From Azospirillum sp. TSH58 (lineage in GTDB: Bacteria > Pseudomonadota > Alphaproteobacteria > Azospirillales > Azospirillaceae): 64,000 nucleotides of DNA. Made by a program: the position numbers and the translations under genes. The notes beneath the pieces were generated by a model. The model saw only the letters and a list, made by a program, of their open reading frames with translations. It was not told the DNA's origin and did not search any database. The stretch covers positions 1,167,001 through 1,231,000 of the forward strand of contig NZ_CP022367.1 in NCBI RefSeq assembly GCF_003119115.1, read 5' to 3'. Positions 10,701 to 17,573 of this stretch are shown one piece after another; position 1 is the stretch's first letter, and the number at the start of each line of letters is the position of its first letter.

Positions 10701-12564
10701 CGCTGGTCAGCGCCTTGGTGACCGGCGGGGCGGCGGCGGGCGTGGCGCTGGTGGATGGCGCCGGAGCCGTGGCGCTGGGTGCTGCGGCGTCGGCGCTCTT
10801 GGCGGTTCCGGCCGCGTCGAAGCTGATCGCTTTGAGCGCGGGTTCGCTTCCCATGCTGGACTTGGCCGGCGCGGTGGGCGCCTCGCCCTTCGTGGGCGCC
10901 GTGTCGGGGGAGGCGTCGGCGGCGGCCTTCTCGCCGGCGTCGCCTTTTGCCTCCTCCTTGGCGCCGTCTTCCTTGGCGCCGTCCTTCTCGCCGCCGCCCT
11001 TCTCGCCGCCCTCCTCCTTGCCGTCCCCCTTGCCCTCGGCCGGGGCTTCGGCGACCTGCTCGGCGGGCTTGCCCTCGGCACTGCCCTTGTCGGCGTTCTT
11101 GTCGCCGCCCTCCTTGGCCGGCTCCCCCGCGGGCGGCGGGTTGGCGAGATCGGCCAATGCCTTGTTCTCGGCGGAAACCGGAACCTCGCTGCCCTGGGCG
11201 TTCTGTTGCACCGTCTCCGCCGTCTGGCGGGCCGTGGCGAGGGCCTGTCCGGGCGCCCGCCCGTCCGCCAGCGCCTGACCCAGGGCGGCGTTGAAGGCGG
11301 CGCCGGACCCACCCAGCGCCTGGACCGCCTGCTGCACGTTCTGCCCGCTGGCGAGCGCGGCGATCAGGCCGTCGCTCTTCACGCCCTTCGCCGTTTCCGC
11401 CGACAGGGCCATCGCCGTGGACACGGTCTGCTGGGCCGACCCCAGGGCGCCGGACATCTCCTGTCCGGTGGACAAGGCCCGTCCCAGCGCCTCGCCGAAG
11501 CCGCCGGACGCCGCGCCGTCGAGCCCGGCGGCGGCGGCGAAGGTCTTGACCGTGGCCGCCACATTCTGGCCGGACGACAGCGAGGCCACCAGGGCGTCCG
11601 CCGGCTTCGCGGGAACGGCGGCGGCCTCCTGCCGGGCCGCCATGTCCGTCTGCGCCCTGGCCGAGGCGCCGAGCGCCGCGTCGGGCTGGGCACCCTGCGC
11701 CAACGCGTCGTTCAGGACACTGGTGAAGGCGGGGGTGCCGGCCAGCGCGCCGCCCGTCCCGTCCGTCTTTCCGGCGGCGAGGGCGCCGAGCAGGCGCGCG
11801 CCGTCGGTCTGTTCGACCGCGACGGATTTGGTTTGAACCTCGCTGGTGGCGCTCAGCGCCTGCGCCGCGGCGATGGCGCCGGCGGCGTCGGCGCCGCTGG
11901 ACAGGGCGTGCTCCAGCGCTTCGGCGAAATGACCGCCCGGACCGGGGCCGAGCGCCTTCACCGTGTCCTGCACCCCGACGCCCGAGGCGAGCGCCGCGGC
12001 GAGCTTGTCGGACGGCGAGACGGGAACGGCGTCCGCCGCCGCGGGGGCGGTTGGGGGAGCGGCCAAGGCCTGCGACAGGGCGGCGATGGGGTCGGCGGCG
12101 CCCGCGGGGCGGGCCGCCGGGTCCATCACACCGCTGAACAGCGCCGCCGACAGGTCGGCGGCCGCCTTGGGATCGCCGGCACCGCCGGACCCCAACCCTT
12201 GCCCGATTCCCTGCCCCTGGGCCAGGGCGACGGCCAAACGCTGCTCCCCGGTCAGGGCTGCGGTTTCCTGGGCGGCCTGGGCCATGCGCGCCGCGGTGCC
12301 GGCGGCGATCCGGCTCGCCTGCGCGATGGCGTCGTCGGGCGTGGCGCTGGCGCCGACCCCCGCGGCGACGTCGCGCATCCAGCCGTCCGCCACGCTGCCC
12401 GCGGCGCCTTCCGGCAAGCCCTGTCCGGTCAGCGCCGCCGCCAGCTTCTCCTGAACGGCCTTCAGCGCGCCGGCATCGCCGCCCAGCAGCACCGCCGCCG
12501 CTTCGGAGGCCAGGGCATCGGGGATGGTCAGAAGCGGAGCGCTGGCGTCCAGGGTGTCCGGCAT
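4783..12564 (-). CDS. Giant repetitive type I-secreted exoprotein (adhesin/biofilm type)
   Basis: The predicted protein has 2593 aa. The start at 12564 (MPDTLDAS) was chosen for its GAGAGGG ribosome-binding site; an in-frame start at 12615 would add 17 residues. Regions in order: Ala/Gly-rich helical repeats of roughly 60-70 aa (about 5-468) carrying LIAALASGQNVQQAVQAL-like phrases; an acidic-basic low-complexity linker rich in K, E, G and D (about 478-535); seven tandem units of about 155 aa with motifs VNDAPVATG, WQYWTGTAW and LRFVPAANWNG (about 690-1900); a divergent cadherin-like unit; a lectin-like or jelly-roll-like stretch starting NGSFDKGLTGWNY; and a Ca-binding region. That region has PIVLDMAGDGLAL followed by four EF-hand-like loops: DVSGDGVAD, DDNQNGQIDDG, DTNHDGRIDAAD, DADGDGVSQPGE. 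No classical RTX nonapeptides are seen. The C-terminus probably holds the secretion signal. The exporter genes follow directly. The role in attachment is inferred from architecture. Confidence 0.88.
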   Translation of the reverse strand: MPDTLDASAPLLTIPDALASEAAAVLLGGDAGALKAVQEKLAAALTGQGLPEGAAGSVADGWMRDVAAGVGASATPDDAIAQASRIAAGTAARMAQAAQETAALTGEQRLAVALAQGQGIGQGLGSGGAGDPKAAADLSAALFSGVMDPAARPAGAADPIAALSQALAAPPTAPAAADAVPVSPSDKLAAALASGVGVQDTVKALGPGPGGHFAEALEHALSSGADAAGAIAAAQALSATSEVQTKSVAVEQTDGARLLGALAAGKTDGTGGALAGTPAFTSVLNDALAQGAQPDAALGASARAQTDMAARQEAAAVPAKPADALVASLSSGQNVAATVKTFAAAAGLDGAASGGFGEALGRALSTGQEMSGALGSAQQTVSTAMALSAETAKGVKSDGLIAALASGQNVQQAVQALGGSGAAFNAALGQALADGRAPGQALATARQTAETVQQNAQGSEVPVSAENKALADLANPPPAGEPAKEGGDKNADKGSAEGKPAEQVAEAPAEGKGDGKEEGGEKGGGEKDGAKEDGAKEEAKGDAGEKAAADASPDTAPTKGEAPTAPAKSSMGSEPALKAISFDAAGTAKSADAAAPSATAPAPSTSATPAAAPPVTKALTSDPFAVAAQIQQQVARAIESAANALPTTVAPPAIPTVPPVAAPTLAASFDAAAFAKTLAIAEGTAAPAGFAVFHLIEAMFWPGEAGSHVIGVAVVANPDSPFGVWQYSVDGGAWLAVGAVGDEAALVLPDSALLRFVPAANWNGTAPSLGLRAVNSEWADGFSGAEHRLFTLTGVGGTTPLSADVAPLALEVTAVNGAPVATGPQALLAAIAEDSADPAGASVASLFGGLFSDPTDAVFGSAGNGFAGVAVVANPADAAQGQWQYWTGTAWIAVGSVSDGNALLLSADAKLRFLPAADWNGVPPSLTVRLIDDSQGLVTSGERADATVAGGDSRYSLGTIALTTAVSAVNDAPVATGTTATLPTIAEDTANPAGTTVTTLFGHLFSDAADAVGGGAAANGFAGVVVVGNAATAAQGTWQYWTGTAWANVGAASDANGLLLAANTALRFVPAANWNGTTPALTVRLVEDGGAPLVTGGRVDLTGGVGGSTVYSAGTIALTGTVTPVNDAPVATGTTALLPSIAEDATNPAGATVTSLFAHLFSDPADVVSGGSAANTFAGIAIVGNAATSQGVWQYWTGTGWTAVGAVSDGNALLLAADAKLRFLPAANWNGTTPALTVRLIDDSQGPVISGERADATGAGGDSRYSLGTIALTTTVGAVNDAPVATGDTATLPTIAEDTANPTGTTVTALFGHLFSDAADAVSGGSAANGFAGVVVVGNAATAAQGTWQYWTGTAWANVGAASDANGLLLAANTALRFVPAANWNGTTPALIVRLVEDGGAPLVTGGRVDLTSGVGGSTVYSAGTIALTGTVTPVNDAPVVTGTTATLPTIAEDTANPAGATVTSLFAHLFSDPADAVAGGSAANSFAGIAIVGNAVTAQGVWQYWTGTGWAAVGAASDGNALLLSANTALRFVPAANWNGTTPALTVRLVDDSQGAVTSGGRVVLASVGGDSRYSAGTVALTTSVTPVNDAPVATGTAATLPTVAEDTANPAGASVSSLFGHLFSDAADAVSGGSAADTLAGVVVIGNAATAAQGAWQYWTGGGWADIGAVGGGNGLLLAANTALRFVPAANWNGTTPALTVRLVDTSQGPVASGERIDATSVGGDTRFSAGTIALTGTVAPVNDAPVATGTTATLPTIAEDTVNPTGTSVTALFGHLFSDPADAVAGGSAANGFAGVAIVGNAATAGQGVWQYWSGSAWITMGAVAEGAALVVAASAILRFVPAADWNGTTPALTVRLIEDGGAPVVTGGRVDLTAGVGGSTVYSADTIALTGTVTPVNDAPQITAGTTALATVKGVAVAVTGLSVSDVDAGALPMLVTLTAGHGTLTLASAGWDAVVTGNGTDSVTIRATLATINGLLGAANGLLYTASSYTGADAIRIVVNDLGNGGAGGPLTATATIGVTVAPPNASPVLIDTNLDVTVAAEALAAPTAGAVGFAVSKLVGLNGSGPANVTDADAGAVTGIALTGANESYGRWWFSTDNGATWSLVGAVNDSDSALLLRTTDRLYFQPNAAVPATVNGALTIRAWDQTTGSAGSKVAVTLGAGSAFSAATDTVTLHPGVLIPNGSFDKGLTGWNYTGGATVGATGDGHEGTLTSAGGRTPTQLEDFLGIAHGSIAAATGTVPSFGHAMKLASTVTVTKDTTLTFDWTFIFSDPGYHDFAFVSVNGVVTLLAKEASASGTFSVVIPANTTLSLGFGTSDTSDNSVNPVLRVDNVKLTTVASDPIVLDMAGDGLALRALTDGVLFDVSGDGVADRTGWVGKGNALLVRDDNQNGQIDDGRELVSEHFGKGFNSSLEALASLDTNHDGRIDAADESFATLQVWQDADGDGVSQPGELRTLAEAGILSIATSATPTDTTLAGNQILGTTSMTMADGGSRLVAGVAFEAQATAAAQLHSQPLAASPSPSPQADHGGFDYTALLSSGLGLPDNVPVVQNGLDAHTGDWAMALHTADTHHVTTHASTIVPVAENS
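6850..10520 (-). repeat. Tandem ~465-bp coding repeats in the exoprotein gene
   Basis: Seven units plus one degenerate unit recur every 460-468 bp, as shown by the spaced GCGTCGTTGAC block near 6865, 7325, 7790, 8252, 8712, 9180 and 9645. Two unit types differ in their C-terminal part (GGRVDLT-GVGGSTVYS versus GERADAT-GGDSRYS). They occur in transcription order B-A-B-A-B'-B''-A. Blocks about 930 bp apart (for example near 8400-8600 and 9330-9530) are almost identical at DNA level, which indicates recent duplication or gene conversion of two-unit blocks. Confidence 0.9.
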
Positions 12565-12830
12565 GTTGGCCCTCTCGCCATCGCGGCGGTCGCGTATCGG
12601 GAAGGCCAATAACAAAGGGATTTATTAAAGAAATTCTGAACGCTGCCGATCTTTTGGCTGAACGGCATTTAATTCCGCTGGGATCGGCGGTCATGCAACA
12701 ACAAAATCCCCGCAGAATGGGGATGGTTACTGCATGAATTTTGGCTCATGCGGTAGCAAATTGTCGATTATTGACACATTTGAGACTTCGGTTGTGAAAG
12801 AGGCGGGCTTGGCTTTCTGAAAAGTAGTGT
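12565..12830 (-). promoter_or_regulatory. AT-rich upstream region of the exoprotein gene
   Basis: This stretch is markedly richer in A+T than its surroundings and lies directly upstream of the giant gene, so it presumably holds its promoter. An inverted repeat GCATGA-8nt-TCATGC spans 12732-12751 and could be an operator. I cannot name a sigma factor or a convincing -35/-10 pair. No gene is supported here. Confidence 0.4.
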
Positions 12831-12836
12831 TCGGGA

Positions 12837-12884
12837 ACGGCGCCGCACCTGCCCACCCAATCTGGAATGGAGGCGCGGCGCCGT
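12837..12884 (-). terminator. Candidate terminator hairpin after the sugar ABC operon
   Basis: ACGGCGCCGC (12837-12846) and GCGGCGCCGT (12875-12884) are perfectly inverted. They lie just beyond the stop of the ABC ATPase gene at 12899. The minus-strand transcript shows no U-run after the stem, so it could be a stability hairpin instead of an intrinsic terminator. Confidence 0.4.
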
Positions 12885-12898
12885 CGGTTTTGGTGGCG

Positions 12899-14119
12899 TC
12901 AGGACGCCGTGCGGATGGTGCCGACGCGTCCGCCGGCCAGGAAGTCCTCCGCGGCCCGCCCGCCGACGCGGACGCCGCTGTCCTTCTCGAACAGCGAGAA
13001 ATCCTTCAGCAGGCAGTCGATCCCGACCGCCTCGCCGACGCGCAGCTCGCTGTAGCCGGGGACGGACACCATCACCTCGTCGGTCAGGCCGCCGTCGTCG
13101 TCATGGGCGGTGTGGACGCCGGACAGCTTGACGGAGATCAGCGATTCCGCCCCCACATGCTCGACCAGGGTGACGGTGCCCGGCAGGCTCTTGCCCTGGC
13201 CCGGCGGCACGATGGCGAGCGCGCCGGGGCGCAGGCCGAGCCACACCTTCATGCGGCTGGTGCCGCCCGGCCTCTCGGCCTTGTCGGGCAGCGGCAGGAC
13301 GCTGGAGCCGATGCGAACGGTCATGCCCTCGACCTCGGCGTCGATCAGGTTCATCGGCGGCGTGCCGATGAAGCGGGCGACGTAGGTGTTGGCCGGCTTC
13401 TCGTAGATCTCGCGCGGGGTGCCGTATTGCTGGAGGTGCCCGTCGCGCATCAGCGCGATGCGGGTGCCCATGGTCATCGCCTCGATCTGGTCGTGGGTGA
13501 CGTAGACGAAGTTGCCGCCGACCCGCTGGTGGAGCTGGGTGATCTCCGCCCGCATGGCGGTGCGCAGCTTGGCGTCGAGGTTCGACAGCGGCTCGTCCAT
13601 CAGGAAGGCCGACGGCTCGCGCACCATGGCGCGGCCGAGCGCCACGCGCTGGCGCTGGCCGCCCGACAGGGTGCGCGGGTGGCGGTCCAGCACCTTGGTC
13701 AGGGCCAGCGTGTCGGCGGTGCGCTCCACCAGACCGCGGACCTCCGGCGAATTCTCGATGCGGCGCTTGAAGTAGTCGCCGATGAAGGGGACGTGGAACC
13801 ACCAGCGGAACTGCCGCATGATCAGCGGGAAGGCGATGTTCCGGCGCACCGTCATGTGCGGGTAGAGCGCGTAGGACTGGAACACGAAGGCCATGTCGCG
13901 GTCGCTGGGCGGCAGCTGGTCCACCCGCTTGCCGCCGAGATGGATCTCGCCGCTGGTCACCGTCTCAAGCCCCGCGATCATGCGCAGGATGGTGGACTTG
14001 CCGCAGCCCGACGGGCCGAGCAGCACCAGGAACTCGTCGTCGCCGGCCTCCAGGCTCACGTTGTCGATCACGGTCAGCTGACCGAAGGACTTCGTGACGT
14101 TCTGCAGTTTGATAGCCAT
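12899..14119 (-). CDS. Sugar-type ABC importer ATP-binding protein (UgpC/MalK family)
   Basis: This 406-aa ATPase powers the carbohydrate-type importer encoded just upstream. Walker A is GPSGCGKST (35-43). Further motifs are a Q-loop (FVFQSYALYPHMTV), signature LSGGQRQRVALGRA, Walker B FLMDEPLSNLD and switch VTHDQIEAM. A C-terminal TOBE/MalK-type regulatory domain follows. It is longer than a typical UgpC or MalK because of an insertion (FRWWFHVPFIGDYFKRRIEN, about 105-130) between Q-loop and signature, the region that contacts the permeases. It is the last gene of the ten-gene LacI-linked run. Substrate specificity cannot be read from the ATPase. Confidence 0.93.
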   Translation of the reverse strand: MAIKLQNVTKSFGQLTVIDNVSLEAGDDEFLVLLGPSGCGKSTILRMIAGLETVTSGEIHLGGKRVDQLPPSDRDMAFVFQSYALYPHMTVRRNIAFPLIMRQFRWWFHVPFIGDYFKRRIENSPEVRGLVERTADTLALTKVLDRHPRTLSGGQRQRVALGRAMVREPSAFLMDEPLSNLDAKLRTAMRAEITQLHQRVGGNFVYVTHDQIEAMTMGTRIALMRDGHLQQYGTPREIYEKPANTYVARFIGTPPMNLIDAEVEGMTVRIGSSVLPLPDKAERPGGTSRMKVWLGLRPGALAIVPPGQGKSLPGTVTLVEHVGAESLISVKLSGVHTAHDDDGGLTDEVMVSVPGYSELRVGEAVGIDCLLKDFSLFEKDSGVRVGGRAAEDFLAGGRVGTIRTAS

Positions 14120-14179
14120 GGGCTTTTCCCTTTTATCTCTCGGGCGTGTCGTTGCAAGGGGGGCGGGATCGGCCCACGG

Positions 14180-15001
14180 TCAGCCCTTGACGCCGCCGGT
14201 CGTCATGCCGGCGACCACGTAGCGTTGGACGAACAGGTAGAAGACGACCGCCGGCAGCGTGTAGATGAAGCCGACCGCCATGACCGTGTGCACCGGCGTG
14301 CTCAGCTCGCCCACGAAGCTGGCGAGGCCGACCGAGGCGGTGCGCAGGGCGTCGTCGCTGATGAAGGTCTGGGCGAAGACATACTCGTTCCAGCCGTGGA
14401 AGAAGGCGATCACCGCCGCCGCCGCAAGCGTCGGCGCGATCAGCGGAACCACCACCGCCAGCACGATGCCCAGGCGGGAGCAGCCGTCCACCCTTGCGGC
14501 CTCCTCGATCTCCGACGGCACGCCATCGATGGCGCCCTTCAGGATCCAGGTCACCACCGGCACCGTGAAGGCCGTGTTGGCGAGGATCAGGCCGAGCAGC
14601 GTGTTGAGCAGCGACAGCTTGGTGAAGATGTCGTAGAGCGGCACCACCAGCATCGCTTCCGGCAGCATCTGCGTCATGAACAGCGCGAAGCCGAGCAGCA
14701 GCTTGCCGTTGAAGGTCAGCCGCGACAGCGCGTAAGCCGGCAGCACCGACAGCAGGATGCTCAGCACCGTCGTGCCGACCGCGACGATCAGGCTGTTGAC
14801 CAGCCATTGGCGCAGCGAGGTCTCGGTGAAGGCGTTGGCGTAGGTGCCGATCTGCGACAGCGTCGGCAGCAGGTTCGGCGTGGCGTCGAACAGCCGCTCC
14901 GACGGGGTGAGCGAGGTCACCAGCATCCAGTAGAGCGGGAAGGCCGCCACTCCGAGGAGGACCAGGACGGCGAGCGAGCGGGCCGTGGAATTGTGTTTCA
15001 T
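14180..15001 (-). CDS. Carbohydrate ABC importer permease (MalG/UgpE family)
   Basis: This inner-membrane permease has 273 aa and about six membrane segments. The first is LAVLVLLGVAAFPLYWMLVTSL. The cytoplasmic EAA loop reads EIEEAARVDGCSRLGIVLAVV and docks the ATPase. The C-terminus (GGVKG) is typical of MalG-like proteins. It starts four bases after the stop of the partner permease and precedes the ATPase gene by 60 bp. In this family the pair MalF/MalG-like plus MalK-like imports sugars, sugar acids or glycerol phosphates. The catabolic genes upstream favour a sugar-acid-like substrate, which is inference. Confidence 0.92.
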   Translation of the reverse strand: MKHNSTARSLAVLVLLGVAAFPLYWMLVTSLTPSERLFDATPNLLPTLSQIGTYANAFTETSLRQWLVNSLIVAVGTTVLSILLSVLPAYALSRLTFNGKLLLGFALFMTQMLPEAMLVVPLYDIFTKLSLLNTLLGLILANTAFTVPVVTWILKGAIDGVPSEIEEAARVDGCSRLGIVLAVVVPLIAPTLAAAAVIAFFHGWNEYVFAQTFISDDALRTASVGLASFVGELSTPVHTVMAVGFIYTLPAVVFYLFVQRYVVAGMTTGGVKG

Positions 15002-15005
15002 GGGA

Positions 15006-15944
15006 TCACCGCTTTCCGGCGGCCTTTTCCGCCCGCGTCGTCAGCCAGAAATAGACCAGCGTCACCAGGATCGCGACGACCAGCCCGATGATGCCGACCG
15101 CCGCCGCCCGGCCGAGGTCGAGATAGACGAAGGCGCGGCGGTAGAGGTCGATGACCAGCGTGTTGGTCTCGCCCAGCGGGCCGCCCTGGGTCATCAGCCA
15201 GATCACGTCGAAGCGGCGCAGCGACCACACCGTGATGAGCAGGGTCAGCAGGGCCACCGACGGGCGGATGGTCGGCCAGGTGACGGCGCGGAAGATGCTC
15301 AGCCGGTCGGCCCCGTCGATCACCGCCGCCTCGCGCAGCTCCGACGGCACGCCCTGGAGGGCGGCCAGGATGACCACGGAGGAGAAGGGGAAGATCTGCC
15401 AGATCGTGGTGATGAGGATGGCCGGCAGGGCGAAGGACGGCTCGTCCAGCCAGTTCACCCCGCCCTCGGCGAAGCCCAGGAACTGGGCGAGGTGACTGAA
15501 CAGCCCGTACTGCGCGTTGAACATCCACACGAAGATCAGCGCCGCGGCGACCGGCGGGGCGGCCCACGGAATGGTGACCAGCGCGCGGGCGATGCCGCGC
15601 CCCCGGAAGGTGCCGTCGAGCAGCAGCGCCGCCAGCAGGCCGAGCCCGATGGAGGCGACCACGCAGACCAGCGTGTAGACCGCGGTGACGCGCAGGACCT
15701 GATGGAACTCCGGGTCGAAGACGAGCTCGCGGTAATTGTCCAGCCCGACATAGGTCTGCTGGCCGGGCGAGAGCAGCGAGGTGGAGGTGACGCTGAGCAG
15801 GAATTCCTGCACCAGCGGGTAGCCCTGGAAGACCAGGAGATAGAGCGCCACCGGGGCGACAAAAAGTGCGGGGACCCAGCGGCCATGGTCGATCGGCGCG
15901 CGCCGCGCGGCGGCCCTGGGCTGGCTCACGGTCCTGCTCATCAT
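15006..15944 (-). CDS. Carbohydrate ABC importer permease (MalF/UgpA family)
   Basis: This is the partner permease of 312 aa. A short cytoplasmic N-terminus is followed by about six membrane helices, with LFVAPVALYLLVFQGYPLVQ as the first. The EAA loop is ELREAAVIDGADRLSIFRAV. The start MMSRTV is taken at the first methionine; the second is two residues later. It follows the binding-protein gene across a 263-bp gap that contains the extended palindromic repeat at 15989-16166, and it is nearly contiguous with the next permease gene. It is part of the same transcription unit as the upstream dehydrogenases. Confidence 0.92.
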   Translation of the reverse strand: MMSRTVSQPRAAARRAPIDHGRWVPALFVAPVALYLLVFQGYPLVQEFLLSVTSTSLLSPGQQTYVGLDNYRELVFDPEFHQVLRVTAVYTLVCVVASIGLGLLAALLLDGTFRGRGIARALVTIPWAAPPVAAALIFVWMFNAQYGLFSHLAQFLGFAEGGVNWLDEPSFALPAILITTIWQIFPFSSVVILAALQGVPSELREAAVIDGADRLSIFRAVTWPTIRPSVALLTLLITVWSLRRFDVIWLMTQGGPLGETNTLVIDLYRRAFVYLDLGRAAAVGIIGLVVAILVTLVYFWLTTRAEKAAGKR

Positions 15945-15988
15945 GATGCGGTATCCGGAGTTGGGACCAAGGCGATCGCTTCCGACAT

Positions 15989-16166
15989 CCCCTCTCCCCT
16001 CCGCTCACGCGCAAACTTCGTTTGCGCTGACGCGACAGGCGGACCTTCGGTCCGCCGAAAGCGGGGAGAGGGTTAGGGTGAGGGGGTTGCGCGTGTCGGT
16101 AGGCTCGACAAAAGCGCAACCCCCTCACCGGCCCTTCGGGCCACCCTCTCCCCAGGGGGGAGAGGG
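15989..16166. repeat. Modular palindromic repeat, extended copy R2 (inside an ABC operon)
   Basis: The outer module CCCTCTCCCC...GGGGAGAGGG here encloses two extra hairpins, GCGCAAACTTCGTTTGCGC and GGCGGACCTTCGGTCCGCC. The central GTGAGGGGGTTGCGCG / CGCAACCCCCTCAC arms and a final CCCTCTCCCC/GGGGAGAGGG palindrome follow. It lies between the solute-binding-protein gene and the two permease genes, all read leftward. It could protect the 3' end of the binding-protein message or reduce read-through to the permeases. The remaining bases of the 263-bp gap show nothing else. Confidence 0.85.
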
Positions 16167-16207
16167 TTAAGAATGCCGGATGCAATCGCCCTGGAATTGT
16201 GCGGGCG

Positions 16208-17473
16208 TTACTTCTGGGCGAGGACGCGGGCGGTGATCAGGCGCTGCGCCTCGTCCATGGCGGTCTGCGGGGCGACGCCGCCCTGGAGCACCTTGAGGAG
16301 CTGCTGGACGACGATCTGCTGGATCTCCGGCGCCTTGGTCTCAAGCCCCTGCGGCAGGGCGGGGACGCTGTTCGGGGTCTGCGCGTCGTAGACCTTCAGC
16401 CAGGGCATGGCCTGAAGCTCCTCCGGCGTGCGCTCCACCGTCGTCGCGACGTTGGCGGCACCCAGCAGGGTCTGGAGTTCCTGCTGCTGCTGGGGCTGGA
16501 GCGCCCATTGCAGGAACTTGCCGGCGGCGTCCTTCACCTTGGTGTTGGCGTTGATGGTCACCGGAGCCAGGATCATGCCCTGCTCCTTGTGCGGGAAGGG
16601 CGACGGGGCGGCGGCGATGGGGTGCGCCTTGCCCTGCGAGGTCAGGATGGTGGCGACGCCGCCGTTGTCGATCTCCATGGCGACCTTGCCTTCCCAGAAC
16701 ATCCGCCGGTAGGTGGCGGCGTCGGTGCCCTTGGGGATCATGCCGGCGTCGTAGACGGTCTTGTAGGCGGCGACACCCGCCACGACCTCCGGGCTGTTGA
16801 AGGTCGGCGTGCCGTCCGGCTTGGACCAGCGCCCGCCGAAGCCGTAGACGAAGTTGGTCAGGTCGTACCAGACGCCGCCGCGCTCGGCCATCGTGGCGCG
16901 GAAGGCGAAGCCGTAGTTGCCGTCCTTCGTCGCCTCCTTGCCGAGCTTCACGAACTCCTCGAAGGTCTTGGGCGGCGTGCCGTTGGGCAGCAGCGCGGCG
17001 TTGTAGACCATCGCGTAGTTGGCGGTGTCGAAGGCGAAGCCGTAGCGCTTGCCCTCGACCTTCATGTACTGGTCGGCGGCGGTGAAGTTGTGGGCGCCGT
17101 CCTTCACGATGTCGTCGATCGGCAGGACCGACTTGGCGGCCACCGCCGCGTAGAACTCCGGCAGGTCGAAGCGGATGACGTCGGGGCCGCCGTTGCCGCC
17201 CATCTGCGTGAAGATGGTGGTGGCGAAGGAGGAGAAGGGGATGGTGACCGGCTTCACCTCGATGTCCGCTTGGGACTGGTTGAACGTCTCCACCCAGGCC
17301 TTCAGCCGGTCGCCGCGGCCGACCTCGGCGAAGTGGGACGCAGCGAAGGTCACCACCGTCTTTCCGGATGACTGGGCCAGGGCGACCGACGCGGTGCCCA
17401 GCGCCAGGGCGGCGGCCAGCCCGCCGGCCAGGATGGGGGTGATGCCCGTGATTGCGCTCAGAAACGGCTTCAT
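16208..17473 (-). CDS. Extracellular solute-binding protein of the sugar-type ABC importer
   Basis: This periplasmic binding protein (421 aa) is of the family 1 (MalE/UgpB-like) type. Residues 1-33 are a signal peptide with hydrophobic core GGLAAALALGTASVALA. The mature part begins near SSGKTVVTFAASHFAEVG. Motifs include TFEEFVKLGKEAT and a WEGKVAMEIDNGG segment common in sugar-binding lobes. Stem-loops flank the gene (17524-17561 before, 15989-16166 after), which fits its expected high expression. It follows the semialdehyde dehydrogenase gene by 100 bp. Substrate is unknown; the coupled enzymes point to a compound degraded through 2-ketoglutarate semialdehyde. Confidence 0.92.
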   Translation of the reverse strand: MKPFLSAITGITPILAGGLAAALALGTASVALAQSSGKTVVTFAASHFAEVGRGDRLKAWVETFNQSQADIEVKPVTIPFSSFATTIFTQMGGNGGPDVIRFDLPEFYAAVAAKSVLPIDDIVKDGAHNFTAADQYMKVEGKRYGFAFDTANYAMVYNAALLPNGTPPKTFEEFVKLGKEATKDGNYGFAFRATMAERGGVWYDLTNFVYGFGGRWSKPDGTPTFNSPEVVAGVAAYKTVYDAGMIPKGTDAATYRRMFWEGKVAMEIDNGGVATILTSQGKAHPIAAAPSPFPHKEQGMILAPVTINANTKVKDAAGKFLQWALQPQQQQELQTLLGAANVATTVERTPEELQAMPWLKVYDAQTPNSVPALPQGLETKAPEIQQIVVQQLLKVLQGGVAPQTAMDEAQRLITARVLAQK

Positions 17474-17523
17474 GCTGCGTCCTCCTCTGAATTTGTTCGT
17501 TTACTGTCTTTTTTGGTTGGTTT

Positions 17524-17561
17524 GGCCCGCAATCCCGGAACCATACCAGAGTATGCGGGCC
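17524..17561 (-). promoter_or_regulatory. Stem-loop upstream of the binding-protein gene
   Basis: GGCCCGCA (17524-17531) and TGCGGGCC (17554-17561) are perfectly inverted with a 22-nt loop. It sits in the 100-bp gap between the dehydrogenase stop and the binding-protein start. No U-tract follows on the transcribed strand, so a 5' stability or RNase-processing role is more likely than termination. Confidence 0.5.
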
Positions 17562-17573
17562 GGTGGTCGGGGT

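Noticed and set aside
4819..12612. Very long plus-strand open frames opposite the exoprotein gene
   Set aside because: They are antisense to a gene with coherent repeats and motifs. Their translations are low-complexity, rich in R, G, A and H, as expected for the complementary frame of high-GC coding DNA.
5924..12694. A 2256-aa alternative minus-strand frame overlapping the exoprotein gene
   Set aside because: Its product is almost entirely R, G, H and P without domains, and the overlapping frame has motifs, repeats and a ribosome-binding site.
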